Notes under the pieces: model-generated | Told to the model about the DNA's origin: nothing | The model's database searches: none | The model's input: only the letters and a program-made list of their open reading frames with translations | Shown here: in pieces, positions 25,562-35,115 of the stretch | Layout: each line of letters begins with the position of its first letter | Position numbering within the stretch: position 1 is the stretch's first letter | Source: Pantoea agglomerans | GTDB lineage: Bacteria; Pseudomonadota; Gammaproteobacteria; Enterobacterales; Enterobacteriaceae | Direction: 5' to 3' | Assembly: GCF_021397715.1 (NCBI RefSeq) | Contig: NZ_CP090207.1 | Location: 1,240,001-1,304,000, forward strand | DNA length: 64,000 nt | Translations under genes and position numbers: made by a program

Positions 25562-26638
25562 TTATTCATACTCCATATAAATAATGATGGTTCCTACCAC
25601 CGTTCCGGGCGTCGCGTTGGCGGCATCGTAGATTTTGTATCTGGCGCCAATATCAAAAGAGGTCAGCGATCCCACCAGATCTTTATTTTTCGTTAACGAT
25701 GCCAGAGAAGTGGAGGCGGAATCGTAGCCGCTACTGAATTTCAGAGGATCAGCGATATCGTTAAACAGCTGGAATCCGATGCCTGTCGATGTGGAAGAAG
25801 CATTTCTGACAATAAACTTCGCGTTATCTACAAGATCGTTGCTGTAAGCCCTGAGATTAAAGGTTTTGGTCGCCTTACTGTTGATGCTGCCGCTACAGGA
25901 GAGCGGAATGGTAAAGCGCGTATCCGAAGCGTCGCCTGACTTGATAGTGAACAGCGTCGTCGAGGGCAGTGAGAACTGCTGATTCTGAATATTGCAGGTG
26001 GTACTGACCGGGACGAAGGTAACGTCAAAGGAGGCAAATCCTTTTAAATCGGAGTAGGAACTTGTCGCCGCGGCAGCTTTAGAAGAAACCAGTCCCCGCA
26101 ATGCACTCGCTGTCGGGTAGGCATTGCTGCCGTTTGATGAAATAAAATAGAGCACCGGAATTTCAATTTTTCCGGTTGTGGTAGCAATGTCATACGCCGT
26201 GCCATCGACGACTTCAGCGTTGATGGTGATATCAGTATCAAACTCACTCGAGGCATAATCCTGAGTGATAAAAGCGCCAAACTCTTTGCTTGAGGCAGGA
26301 ATAGAGGCGGTGAATCTAATATAGGTTTCCTGATCGCCAGTCACAAATTTTACCGTATAGCCACCCTCAAGGCCGTTGCGATAATAGAGCATCTCCCCAC
26401 CGGTGACGCAGGTCAGTTTAAATCCGGAGAAATTTGAGCTGTTAGTGGTTGAGTGGCTACTGGTCAGTGACAGCATCGTTGCAAGTTCAATATCGTTAAC
26501 GGTTGAAGTGGCTACCGCGCTCTTGCCAGTAGATAAATTCGACGCATCACAATAGGCTAATGCCTGGTTAACTGAAAACAGGCTCAGTCCGGTCAGCAGC
26601 ATTATCGCCGTGGAAAGAATTTTTATAAATTTACGCAT
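25562..26638 (-). CDS. Fimbrial tip adhesin-like protein
   Basis: A 358-residue secreted protein with a signal peptide (about 1-28, ending NQALA). The N-terminal part (about 30-205) has Cys 30 and Cys 77 and resembles a receptor-binding domain. The C-terminal part (about 206-358) reads as a pilin domain, with TTCNIQNQQFSLP at its start, a second Cys in LSCSGS and the beta-rich terminal strand IIYMEYE. A two-domain design at the end of a chaperone-usher operon is typical of FimH-type tip adhesins. Its start lies 16 bases inside the end of the usher gene. The receptor is unknown. Confidence 0.8.
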   Translation of the reverse strand: MRKFIKILSTAIMLLTGLSLFSVNQALAYCDASNLSTGKSAVATSTVNDIELATMLSLTSSHSTTNSSNFSGFKLTCVTGGEMLYYRNGLEGGYTVKFVTGDQETYIRFTASIPASSKEFGAFITQDYASSEFDTDITINAEVVDGTAYDIATTTGKIEIPVLYFISSNGSNAYPTASALRGLVSSKAAAATSSYSDLKGFASFDVTFVPVSTTCNIQNQQFSLPSTTLFTIKSGDASDTRFTIPLSCSGSINSKATKTFNLRAYSNDLVDNAKFIVRNASSTSTGIGFQLFNDIADPLKFSSGYDSASTSLASLTKNKDLVGSLTSFDIGARYKIYDAANATPGTVVGTIIIYMEYE

Positions 26639-29061
26639 AGGTTTTCTCCGGTAAGCACGGCGTTTTTAATAATGCAGGACGGCTGGTTGTCCATCCGGAC
26701 CATAATGTAATCGGGTAAGCTATCCGCTTTGACATAGACCAGGCCGCCCTGTGCCACATAGCCGAGTTCCTCATCTTTTTTGTTAAACAGAGAGGCACCA
26801 AACGTCAGTGGTTTTCCATCGGCATAATGGGCATGCAGGGAAAATGTTTGCCGGGTATCGGTCGCATACTTCACATAGGAAATACTGCCTTTCCATGGCG
26901 CGATTTTTTTAATATTGCCCTGAATGTCACTGGATGAATCTGAATTGAGGTAAAAGGTATTTTTACGCCACGGCGTAGCGTAGGGCACCAGCGCCTTCCC
27001 CTGTTTATTGGTATAAAGGGTCGCATTACCATTCACTTTCGCGCCAGCCACACCCGGTGCATCAATAATCACAAAATGATTTCCGGTTTGCGGTGAGGCC
27101 AGTAAGCCATGCTGCGACAACAGCAACGAGCCAGAAGCACCGGCACCATACTGGGTATAATGCTCTCCCTGGGTGACGTTACCGGTGAAGGTGGACCAGG
27201 GTGACGCATAAGAGACATACCCGCTGGAAGAGGCACCCTCATTGTTCCGATGATTAACCAACAGGTTATATCTTAAAGCGTCAGAGACTTTTTCATTCCA
27301 GCCGAGTGACGCGCTGGTCTGGCTTCCCTGCACGCTGGTAGATGCACTGACCGTGCCGTTGTGGTTAAACAGGCTCCACGGAATGCTCAGCGATAAAGTG
27401 GCATATTGCTCATCGCGGTAGACCGCCTTACGCCGGTTTTCCGCGTAAATTTCAGCATTGGTATAAATTCTTTTACCGGCATTAACGGACCAGGATATCT
27501 GATTGTAACTGTTACTCCATCCCAGACTAAACTGACGGGAAACCTTCGACGTATTCCAGTAACCCACCGCATAGAGTCCGGCATTGAGATTGCCATAACC
27601 CGCCGGAAGGCGCTGATCAAGCGTCAGGTTCAGGCTGTTTTTTTCCTGGGCACGGTAGCCAATCTGATCGCTGATAAACTCCGCGGCAGAATCGGACTGA
27701 CTCAGGGTAGTGAAGTTTTTATCGCTGTGCGTCGCGCCAACCGTAACGGAGGTTTTGGTTGGAAAATGTTTATTTAACGCGACCCTGACTTTATCGCCCT
27801 GGCGTTTTTCCGGGTTGAGAGTGGCCTGAGTATATTGATAACTGGTGGTCAGCGTGCCCAGCCACGGCACAAGCAGGCCGCTACCTATCAGGCCGGACTG
27901 ATAATTCTCGCTGGCAATGGCACCGGTCACCAGTGTCAGGTTGTTCCGGACACCTCTGGAATATTCCGCCTGGATAAAATCGCGTTGTTTAAACAGCGCA
28001 TCGCTGCTGAATTTACCCGCATACATCACCCAGTCCGATGAGCCGCTTCGCAGCAAATTACCCGAGGAGGAGTAAGGAATAATGGTCGTGGTTTTACTGC
28101 CGTCTGCATTTTCAATGACCAGGTAAAGATCCGAACGGGAGCCGGTAGGCATCAGCTCAGAAAACTCAAAGGGTCCGGCGGGAACGCTTTGCTGGAAAAT
28201 GATTTTGTCGTCCTGCAGGACTTTAACTGTCGCATTGCTGTCTGCAATGCCGCTGACGACGGGCATATAGGTCCGGTAGCTGTCGGGCAGCATGGCCAGC
28301 TCTTTCGTCAGGCTGACGCCGCGAAATTTAACGCTGTCGAACCAGGATGAACTGGTGTAGTCATCGCCTGCTTTTACCGTTGAACTGATTGCCGGCAATG
28401 ACTTTTCAAGGTAGCGGGAGCGGTTAACCCAGCGTGAGTAGGTTTCATTACGATAATAATAGGTGTTATCACGGAAATGCCAGTCGGCAACGTTCAGCCC
28501 GCTGTTCAGTGTCAGGTAGAGGTTCGACTGATTATTGCCGTTACTGTAGTTTCCGGCAGAGTAGATAGCATTATAGTTGGTAAATATGCCGGGGATGCCT
28601 TTATCCCATAGCTCTGGCGGCATCCAGTTACGGTCATGAGAAATAATACGCGCCTGCGGCACGGTAATATCCAGCTGAAAAATATTCTGACGAAAATTGA
28701 CTTCATCCTTTCCGACGATCTCATTCAGGGCGATCCATTCCTGACTGAGCGCCTCTTTTTGCACTGCCGGTTTAGTTTTATCCGTTTTTATATCTAACGC
28801 GGCCAGTGCATTGGCGGAAATCAGAAAACTATTTTTCCCTTCAACCTTTAACTGATGTTTGCCTTTCCACTCTTTATTGACGTAAATGTCGACGCTATAA
28901 ATACCCGGGGCAATGGTATTCTTCTCTTCAGACCACGCTTCATTGGAGGCGCTGCCCAACATAAAGCCCTGGTTGAACTCTTCATTGGCATAGCTGCGCA
29001 GGCACACGGCGACACCGATAAAAATGAGCATTGTCTTCAAAAACGTCAATTGGCTTTTCAT
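26623..29061 (-). CDS. Fimbrial outer-membrane usher
   Basis: An 812-residue usher of the FimD/PapC family, exported by a signal peptide (about 1-25). It shows the N-terminal chaperone-binding domain starting with FNQGFMLG, the long 24-strand barrel region, the plug segment (around LPDSYRTYMPVVSGIADSNATVKVLQ) and C-terminal domains ending ENLCVNL with a Cys pair. It translocates pilin-chaperone complexes and anchors the fimbria. It overlaps the chaperone gene by one base and the adhesin gene by 16 bases, so all are co-transcribed. Confidence 0.94.
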   Translation of the reverse strand: MKSQLTFLKTMLIFIGVAVCLRSYANEEFNQGFMLGSASNEAWSEEKNTIAPGIYSVDIYVNKEWKGKHQLKVEGKNSFLISANALAALDIKTDKTKPAVQKEALSQEWIALNEIVGKDEVNFRQNIFQLDITVPQARIISHDRNWMPPELWDKGIPGIFTNYNAIYSAGNYSNGNNQSNLYLTLNSGLNVADWHFRDNTYYYRNETYSRWVNRSRYLEKSLPAISSTVKAGDDYTSSSWFDSVKFRGVSLTKELAMLPDSYRTYMPVVSGIADSNATVKVLQDDKIIFQQSVPAGPFEFSELMPTGSRSDLYLVIENADGSKTTTIIPYSSSGNLLRSGSSDWVMYAGKFSSDALFKQRDFIQAEYSRGVRNNLTLVTGAIASENYQSGLIGSGLLVPWLGTLTTSYQYTQATLNPEKRQGDKVRVALNKHFPTKTSVTVGATHSDKNFTTLSQSDSAAEFISDQIGYRAQEKNSLNLTLDQRLPAGYGNLNAGLYAVGYWNTSKVSRQFSLGWSNSYNQISWSVNAGKRIYTNAEIYAENRRKAVYRDEQYATLSLSIPWSLFNHNGTVSASTSVQGSQTSASLGWNEKVSDALRYNLLVNHRNNEGASSSGYVSYASPWSTFTGNVTQGEHYTQYGAGASGSLLLSQHGLLASPQTGNHFVIIDAPGVAGAKVNGNATLYTNKQGKALVPYATPWRKNTFYLNSDSSSDIQGNIKKIAPWKGSISYVKYATDTRQTFSLHAHYADGKPLTFGASLFNKKDEELGYVAQGGLVYVKADSLPDYIMVRMDNQPSCIIKNAVLTGENLCVNL

Positions 29062-29768
29062 TAGCGTTTAATATCAACCGTTCTGAGTGTGCCGAAGTCA
29101 TCGATAAAGGTCAGATAAACCTGCGCCTGTTTTGATAAAGCCGCTGAATGGGGAAGAGGTGTGCAGCTTAGCGGTTTTGCTAAAACAGTGGACTGCAGGA
29201 AATTATCCTTTTTGCTGCCATTTTTAACATGGCTTAATCCGGCGACGGTCACGTAATAGGGCGAATCATTTTTAATGCAGGCGCCATTATTCTGCTTAAC
29301 CAGCGACAGGTAACTCTGCAGTTTATTAATGTCAGCTTTCAGATTGGCCGGCCGGTAAAAAACTTTCACCCGATTACGCACGGCGAACTGGATATAGCTG
29401 CCGCTTTTGTCTTTGGGATTAGGGGGAATATCAATGAAATTGAGCCAGAAAAGGCTTTCACGATCGGCTGGCAGTGAACCGGCAAGATTGTTTTTAACGA
29501 CGGTCAGGATCTGACCATCATTCGCGCTGATGCGAACCACTGAAGGCACGACGGCCAGCGGTAATCTGAGATCTTCGGGTTTCGCATCAGGATTGCCATT
29601 ATCTATCCATGCCTGAACCAGGTGAGCTTCGGCTGATTTATTGACCAGCTGGACGTTGACGCTTTTTTTATCGCTGTTATAGATGACGCGCGTGTTGTTC
29701 ATAACCACACTGGCGCTTGCGACGCAGGAAAGAGTAAACAGTAATGTGCCTAAATAAACGCGTTTCAT
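29061..29768 (-). CDS. Periplasmic fimbrial chaperone
   Basis: A 235-residue PapD/FimC-type chaperone with a signal peptide ending near residue 19 (ASASVV). Two immunoglobulin-like domains are visible. The first holds NTRVIYNSDKKSVNVQLVNKS and FWLNFIDIPPNPKD (the G1-strand region), and NRVKVFYRP leads into the second. It folds pilins by donor-strand complementation and delivers them to the usher. The second domain has two Cys (near 164 and 202). Confidence 0.93.
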   Translation of the reverse strand: MKRVYLGTLLFTLSCVASASVVMNNTRVIYNSDKKSVNVQLVNKSAEAHLVQAWIDNGNPDAKPEDLRLPLAVVPSVVRISANDGQILTVVKNNLAGSLPADRESLFWLNFIDIPPNPKDKSGSYIQFAVRNRVKVFYRPANLKADINKLQSYLSLVKQNNGACIKNDSPYYVTVAGLSHVKNGSKKDNFLQSTVLAKPLSCTPLPHSAALSKQAQVYLTFIDDFGTLRTVDIKR

Positions 29769-29837
29769 TTTCTGATCTCATTTTTGACATCCTTGTCGGG
29801 TTAAATTATCCGGATTTAACAATTAACCGCAGATCGA

Positions 29838-30434
29838 TTAATCGTAATTGAAGGTATAGGTCGCGGTGGTCACAACAGAACCGGGTTTCACTGCCGCACC
29901 ACCGTAGTTGTAGTAGTTGGCAAAGTAGTTCAGTGCTCCACTTGGGGAGACGTCATAGGTCGTTCCGTCAGTGGAAGAGGTGCTCAGACCGGTATCGAGT
30001 GCGCTATTAAGTGCGACCAGCTGGCTACCATCTTTGGTAATACCGATTCCTACGCCGCTGGCGGTGCCGGTACTGTTTTTCAGGTAGGTATTGTCTTCCG
30101 ACACGTTACCGCCTGAGAAGGTGATTTTCAGTGTTTGCGCCGCTGCACTGGTGCTATCAAAACCGGCGCAGCCATCGACATTCAGCGTAAACGGTTTAGC
30201 ATTAGTCGACACCACGCCCACAGCGGTACCCATATCGCTGCTGGTCACCGGGTTTAAATCAACGGCGAAATCGCTGCCGCTGTTGGTGGTGACATTACAG
30301 GTTGCATCAGTGACTGAACCGTAAAAGGTGATGGTTCCGCCGCCAACGCTTTCGGTGGTTGCGGCCAAAGCAACCTGACAGGTCATTAACAGGGCGAGTC
30401 CTGCGGTGACTTTATTAAACATTATTTTTTTCAT
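29838..30434 (-). CDS. Major fimbrial subunit (pilin)
   Basis: A 198-residue type 1-like pilin with a signal peptide cleaved after VALA (about residue 24). ITFYGSVTDATCNV carries the first conserved Cys and LNVDGCAGF the second. The C-terminal strand ends with the conserved penultimate Tyr (TYTFNYD). As first gene of the cluster and separated from the chaperone by 69 bases, it is likely the abundant shaft subunit. No other minor pilin is encoded, so the fimbria is made of this subunit plus the tip protein. Confidence 0.92.
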   Translation of the reverse strand: MKKIMFNKVTAGLALLMTCQVALAATTESVGGGTITFYGSVTDATCNVTTNSGSDFAVDLNPVTSSDMGTAVGVVSTNAKPFTLNVDGCAGFDSTSAAAQTLKITFSGGNVSEDNTYLKNSTGTASGVGIGITKDGSQLVALNSALDTGLSTSSTDGTTYDVSPSGALNYFANYYNYGGAAVKPGSVVTTATYTFNYD

Positions 30435-31014
30435 GTTATAATCCTTATTATGCGTAACGTAACCGGCGTATATTTTCCGTGTTGACGTTACTTATGGTGT
30501 GGCGACGCTGGATTAATACCCTTGTCTGATTTTGTGTGTTAATAACAGGCGGCATAGTAATGCTAAAGGTGATGCTGAAATAAATATTATTATGTGAACT
30601 GATTGTTTAATTTAAATAGGTTGTTTTAAATTTACTGCGTTGCGCAGCTCTGGTGTTTATAAACTCTCTTTTATAAGGCGGGGTGACAAAGTAACACTAC
30701 TCTTTACCGTTTTCCTGTTAGTAGTAAATCTAACAAAAAATGCGTTAGGAAAATATCCATTTATTTCGATATCCATCTTCAAATGGAATCTTGCGTTAAT
30801 TTAAGGGTGTTTTTGTGTGATTGGAGGCTGGCTTTATTAACATGCATTCCAAAATGAGAATGCGGTCCCGACGGAGAATGACGTTTATTGACAGAGGGAT
30901 AATTTAATTTACGATTGCAGCCTGGTGATTGCAAATAATTCTTTATTCACGCTGTGCAGATTATTTTTGGCGGGGAGTAAATAATCGCTGAAGCGAATGC
31001 GTCATTCACTTTAA
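30435..31014. other. AT-rich upstream region of the fimbrial operon, no gene seen
   Basis: About 580 bases, markedly richer in A+T than neighbouring backbone. It must include the pilin promoter on the minus strand. I see no invertible-element repeats flanking a promoter and no recombinase gene, so FimS-like switching is not supported. A small inverted repeat GCATTC/GAATGC lies near 30844-30862. Confidence 0.5.
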
Positions 31015-31059
31015 GGCAGTTATGGCAGTTATGGCAGTTATGGCAGTTACGGCAGTTAT
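31015..31059 (+). repeat. Five tandem 9-bp repeats (GGCAGTTAT)
   Basis: Five head-to-tail copies of GGCAGTTAT; the fourth ends TAC instead of TAT. A partial unit GGC follows. Read in frame it would encode Gly-Ser-Tyr five times, but a stop codon lies immediately before (31012-31014) and no start is available. It is between the fimbrial promoter region and the end of yfdC. Confidence 0.9.
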
Positions 31060-31156
31060 GGCGAATATGACGTGATGCGAATTAATGGGTGAAGCGGGGG
31101 AAGAGGGCGAGCGGTGTTGGACCAGCCCACGCCGCATCGCCATCTTCCTCCTTTAA

Positions 31157-32086
31157 TTACTCTTCCTGTTGTTCGCGCTCGCGACGTTTCTCCTGCTTTT
31201 TCTGGTCGGCTTTGGCTTTGGCGACCGCCGCCTCGCTCATATCGTTGCGGATCTGCGCATGGCTGATCAGGGCAAAAATCAGGGTACCGCCGGTGATATT
31301 ACCTAACAGCGTGGGCAGGGCGAAGGGCCAGAGGAACTGATGCCAGGGAATGCTGCCATTAAAGACCAGGTAAAGCACCTCGACCGACCCTACAACGATG
31401 TGCGCCAGATCGCCCAGCGCCACCAGCCAGGTCATCATCACAATCACCACCAGTTTGGCTCCGCCGGCAGAGGGGAACATCCAGACCATAGTGGCAATAA
31501 TCCAGCCGGAAATCACCGCGTTGGCAAACATCTCGCCTGGCGTGTTTTCCATCACTTTCATGCTGATGTCAGTAAACGCCTGGCGGGTTGCATCATCAAA
31601 GATCGGCATCTCATTAAAGGCCAGCGCTGCCAGCGCGGTGCCAATCAGATTGCCCAGCAGCACGAAGCCCCATAAACGCAGCAGCAGGCCGACATTGCCC
31701 CAGGTCGGCTTGTGCATCACCGGCAATACCGCGGTAACGGTGTTCTCGGTAAACAGCTGCTGGCGCGCCATAATGACAATCACAAACCCAAAGGTATAAC
31801 CGAGATTTTCCAGTAAAAAGGCCCCTGGCACGCCCTCAAGATAAACCTGAAATATCCCTTTCGCCATCAGTGAAGCGCCCATCGATAAGCCGGCTGCAAT
31901 GGCTGACCAGAGCAGAGCCATACCGTCGCGTTCCAGCTCTTTCTCCCCATCCTGACGAATCTCTTCATGTATGGCTGCAGCACGCGAAGGTAGCGCCTCC
32001 TCGTCGACCTCTATTTCTTTACCCTCGTCCTTTTCATCACTTTCAACGTCATTGTGATCCTGTTGGTTACCTGATGAAGGCTTCAT
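31157..32086 (-). CDS. yfdC: FNT-family inner-membrane protein YfdC
   Basis: A 309-residue member of the formate/nitrite channel superfamily with long charged cytosolic ends. The first 55 residues are acidic (VESDEKDEGKEIEVDEEALPSR) and the last 30 are Lys/Arg/Glu-rich. The core (about 57-280) has six helices with FTENTVTAVLPVM and GDLAHIVVGSVEVLY as the two pore signatures. It is highly similar to E. coli YfdC, found beside argW and mlaA. Its substrate is unknown; E. coli YfdC has been linked to surfactant resistance. Confidence 0.92.
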   Translation of the reverse strand: MKPSSGNQQDHNDVESDEKDEGKEIEVDEEALPSRAAAIHEEIRQDGEKELERDGMALLWSAIAAGLSMGASLMAKGIFQVYLEGVPGAFLLENLGYTFGFVIVIMARQQLFTENTVTAVLPVMHKPTWGNVGLLLRLWGFVLLGNLIGTALAALAFNEMPIFDDATRQAFTDISMKVMENTPGEMFANAVISGWIIATMVWMFPSAGGAKLVVIVMMTWLVALGDLAHIVVGSVEVLYLVFNGSIPWHQFLWPFALPTLLGNITGGTLIFALISHAQIRNDMSEAAVAKAKADQKKQEKRREREQQEE

Positions 32087-32328
32087 ATTTTCTCCTGGTG
32101 ATAGTGCTGTGGCGTAATAAGCGTAGCTGCTTTTTATTTGCCGATAATGTAACGAGGGATATGAATAAGCGTAACAAGCTTTTTCGTGGCTGCATTTTTA
32201 AGCGACCACCACGGCACACCGCACTTATCGCCTCCTGAAGGCCACTCTGAACGGCGCGGCAAACTTCGGCCCACAGCAACATTATGGTATTATCCTGGCC
32301 TTCTTTTAGCTGGTGCGATCCCCCCTTC

Positions 32329-32946
32329 ATGTTGGAAATCATTACGCTCTCTTGTGTACGCGATGAACGAACGCTGTTTCATCAGCTCTCTTTCAGCGTT
32401 CATGCTGGCGACATTGTGCAGTTTGAAGGGCCAAATGGTGCCGGTAAGACATCGCTGTTGCGTTTAGTGGCGGGATTAAGCCGGCCAGAGCAGGGCGAGA
32501 TACGCTGGCACGATCGTCCGATCGCGCAGCAGCGTGAACAGTGGCACGCTTCACTGCTTTACCTGGGGCATCATCCCGGCGTGAAGGCGGTGCTCTCCCC
32601 ATTAGAAAATCTGCGTTTTTATCACCGCGACTGCGAAGACGCGCAGATTTTTGCCGCGCTGGAAAGTGTGGATCTGCTCGGTTATGAAGAGGTGCCGGTG
32701 GCGCAACTCTCTGCCGGCCAGCAGCGTCGGGTCGCGCTGGCACGTTTATGGCTCAGTCGCGCCACCCTATGGATTCTGGATGAGCCGCTGACCGCCATCG
32801 ACAAAACGGGCATCGAAAAATTAATGATGAAATTTGCTCAGCATGCCGATAACGGCGGGGCGGTGATCGTGACGACCCATCAGGATCTGCCCGATCCTGC
32901 AGGGCGCGTGCGTAAAATTCGCCTCAGCGCGGCGGAGTCAATCTGA
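32329..32946 (+). CDS. ccmA: Haem exporter ATP-binding protein CcmA
   Basis: A 205-residue ABC ATPase of the CcmABCD complex, which releases holo-CcmE during c-type cytochrome maturation. The Walker A motif GPNGAGKTS, signature LSAGQQRR and Walker B LWILDEP are present. The open frame begins at 32284, but ATG 32329 (MLEIITLSCVRDERTLF) matches the family start. First gene of the ccm operon; it overlaps ccmB by one base. The promoter must lie in the 242-base gap to divergent yfdC. Confidence 0.94.
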   Translation: MLEIITLSCVRDERTLFHQLSFSVHAGDIVQFEGPNGAGKTSLLRLVAGLSRPEQGEIRWHDRPIAQQREQWHASLLYLGHHPGVKAVLSPLENLRFYHRDCEDAQIFAALESVDLLGYEEVPVAQLSAGQQRRVALARLWLSRATLWILDEPLTAIDKTGIEKLMMKFAQHADNGGAVIVTTHQDLPDPAGRVRKIRLSAAESI

Positions 32947-33605
32947 TGCTGTTTCGTCTTATTCAGCGTGAATTGCGCATTGCCTTTCGCGGCGGGGCCG
33001 ATGTGGTTAACCCGCTGTGGTTTTTCCTGATCGTCATCACCCTGTTTCCGCTGGGTATCGGGCCCGATCCGCAACAGCTGGCGCGTATTGCGCCGGGTGT
33101 CGCCTGGGTCGCCGCACTGCTGGCCTCGCTGCTGGCGCTTGAGCGGTTGTTTCGCGATGATTTTATCGACGGCTCACTGGAGCAACTGTTGCTGCAGCCG
33201 ACGCCGCTGCCGGTCACGGTAGTGGGCAAAGTGATTGCGCACTGGCTGGTCACCGGATTACCGCTGATTGTCCTGTCGCCGCTGGCGGCACTGCTGTTAT
33301 CGCTCGATTTTAATGGCTGGTGGGCGATGGCGTTAACGCTGCTGATCGGCACGCCGACCCTGAGCTTTCTCGGCGCCATCGGCGTTGGATTAACGGTGGG
33401 ATTACGGCGCGGCGGCGTGCTGCTGAGCCTGCTGGTGCTGCCGCTGGCGATTCCGGTGCTGATTTTCGCCAGTGCGGCCATTGAGGCTGCCAGCCAGGGG
33501 TTACCGATAGGTGGCTATCTGGCGATCCTCGGGGCTATGCTGCTGGTCAGCGCAACGCTCTCCCCGTTTGCGACCGCGGCGGCGCTTCGGATCACGCTGC
33601 AATGA
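32946..33605 (+). CDS. ccmB: Haem exporter membrane protein CcmB
   Basis: A 219-residue inner-membrane protein with six hydrophobic helices and the family start MLFRLIQRELRIAFRGGADVVNPLWFF. It is the membrane subunit that partners CcmA. Length is as in E. coli (220). Followed after 57 bases by ccmC. Confidence 0.94.
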   Translation: MLFRLIQRELRIAFRGGADVVNPLWFFLIVITLFPLGIGPDPQQLARIAPGVAWVAALLASLLALERLFRDDFIDGSLEQLLLQPTPLPVTVVGKVIAHWLVTGLPLIVLSPLAALLLSLDFNGWWAMALTLLIGTPTLSFLGAIGVGLTVGLRRGGVLLSLLVLPLAIPVLIFASAAIEAASQGLPIGGYLAILGAMLLVSATLSPFATAAALRITLQ

Positions 33606-33662
33606 GTCCGTCACGGCGGCGCAGCGCCCAATAACTATTAACCGTAAATGTGAGCACTTGCT

Positions 33663-34403
33663 ATGTGGAAAGCGTTACATCAGCTGGCTAAACCCGACCG
33701 GCTCTACCAACTCTCTGGTCGTCTGGTGCCCTGGTTCGCCGTGACCGGCCTGGCAGCGCTGCTGTTGGGTTGGATCTGGGGATTTGGTTACGCACCGGCT
33801 GATTATCAGCAGGGCGACAGTTTCCGCATTATCTATATCCACGTTCCGGCCGCCATGTGGTCGATGGGCATCTACGCGTCAATGGCCATCGCGGCATTTT
33901 GCGGGCTGGTGTGGCAGCTGAAGATGGCCGACCTGGTCTCTGCGGCAATGGCGCCGGTGGGCGCGGTGTTTACCTTTATCGCGCTGGTTACGGGCTCGGC
34001 GTGGGGGAAACCGATGTGGGGCACCTGGTGGATCTGGGATGCGCGCCTCACCTCTGAGCTGGTGCTGCTGTTCCTCTATATGGGTGTTATTGCGCTCTAC
34101 CACGCCTTTGACGATCGTCGCACCGCCGGACGTGCCGCCGGTATCCTGATTCTGGTGGGCGTGGTGAATCTGCCGATCATTCACTACTCGGTTCAGTGGT
34201 GGAACACTCTGCATCAGGGCTCCTCCGGCATACTGCAACAGGCGATCGCGCCGGTGATGCGTACGCCGCTGCGCTGGGCGATTCTCGGTTATCTGCTGCT
34301 GTTTATCACCCTGACCCTGATGCGGTTACGTAATCTGATTTTATTAACCGAACGCCATCGCCCCTGGGCCATCAGCGTAGCGAATAAGGGAGAGAAAGCA
34401 TGA
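33663..34403 (+). CDS. ccmC: Haem lyase/haem handling protein CcmC
   Basis: A 246-residue six-helix membrane protein that transfers haem to CcmE. The Trp-rich periplasmic motif is visible as GTWWIWDARLTSEL, flanked by the haem-ligating histidines in IIYIHVPAAMWS and NLPIIHYSVQWWNTLHQG. It overlaps ccmD by 4 bases. Confidence 0.95.
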   Translation: MWKALHQLAKPDRLYQLSGRLVPWFAVTGLAALLLGWIWGFGYAPADYQQGDSFRIIYIHVPAAMWSMGIYASMAIAAFCGLVWQLKMADLVSAAMAPVGAVFTFIALVTGSAWGKPMWGTWWIWDARLTSELVLLFLYMGVIALYHAFDDRRTAGRAAGILILVGVVNLPIIHYSVQWWNTLHQGSSGILQQAIAPVMRTPLRWAILGYLLLFITLTLMRLRNLILLTERHRPWAISVANKGEKA

Positions 34404-34633
34404 CGCCGGCCTTTTCCTCGTGGCACGCCTTCTTCGTCATGGGCGGTTACGCCTTCTATGTCTGGCTGGCGGTCGCCTGCACCCTGATCCCGCTGATCGG
34501 TCTGGTCATACACACCCTGCTGACACGCCGTCGTCTGCTGGCGCAGATTCGCCAGCGTGAGGCGCGCGAACGCCGCATCCGCACTGCGAAGAGTAAACAA
34601 GCCGCTGCTGATGCGGCAGGAGAAAGCCTGTGA
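34400..34633 (+). CDS. ccmD: Haem exporter accessory protein CcmD
   Basis: A 77-residue single-span protein (helix about 17-41) with a basic cytosolic tail ([16 protein letters not shown]). It starts [22 protein letters not shown], typical of CcmD, which helps release holo-CcmE from the CcmABC complex. It overlaps both neighbours by 4 bases. Confidence 0.92.
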   Translation: MTPAFSSWHAFFVMGGYAFYVWLAVACTLIPLIGLVIHTLLTRRRLLAQIRQREARERRIRTAKSKQAAADAAGESL

Positions 34634-35115
34634 ATATCCGTCGACGTAATCGTCTGTATGCCGTGCTAGCGATTCTGATCGGCCTCAGCCTGGCTACCGC
34701 GCTGGTGATGTATGCGCTGCGCTCGAACATCGACCTGTTTTATACCCCGAGTGAAATTCTCTACGGCAAAGGCGAGGCGCATGAGATACCGGAGCCGGGT
34801 CAACGGTTGCGGGTTGGTGGCATGGTGATGCCGGGCAGCGTCAAACGCGATCCCAACACGCTGGCCGTCTCATTCAAACTTTACGATGCCAATGGTGTCG
34901 TCAGCGTCAGTTTTGAAGGGATTTTGCCGGACCTGTTCCGCGAAGGGCAGGGCGTAGTGGCACAAGGGGTGCTGGAGTCGGGCAACCGGATTACTGCCAA
35001 AGAGGTGCTGGCGAAGCACGATGAAAAATATACGCCGCCGGAGATTGAAGACGCGATGAAGAAAAATCACAACGGCCCGCAGTCGCTGTATCAGCCAGGA
35101 AAACAGTCATCATGA
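34630..35115 (+). CDS. ccmE: Periplasmic haem chaperone CcmE
   Basis: A 161-residue membrane-anchored haem chaperone. One N-terminal helix (about 9-29) is followed by an OB-fold domain. The haem-binding His is H130 in VLAKHDEKY with the partner Tyr at 134, exactly the family positions. It carries haem covalently from CcmC to CcmF. It overlaps ccmD and ccmF by 4 bases. Confidence 0.96.
   Translation: MNIRRRNRLYAVLAILIGLSLATALVMYALRSNIDLFYTPSEILYGKGEAHEIPEPGQRLRVGGMVMPGSVKRDPNTLAVSFKLYDANGVVSVSFEGILPDLFREGQGVVAQGVLESGNRITAKEVLAKHDEKYTPPEIEDAMKKNHNGPQSLYQPGKQSS

Noticed and set aside
30842..30907. 21-codon Arg-rich ORF in the A+T-rich fimbrial flank
   Set aside because: The GGAGG element is too far upstream (about 15 bases) and the peptide looks like random sequence.
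30435..31014. Possible invertible fimbrial promoter
   Set aside because: I found no pair of inverted repeats flanking a promoter and no fimB/fimE-type recombinase in the window.
32161..32238. 25-codon plus-strand ORF (starting MNKRNKLF) between yfdC and ccmA
   Set aside because: GAGGG lies only about two to three bases before the ATG, too close for a normal ribosome-binding site, and there is no attenuator after it. It is kept out of the feature list.
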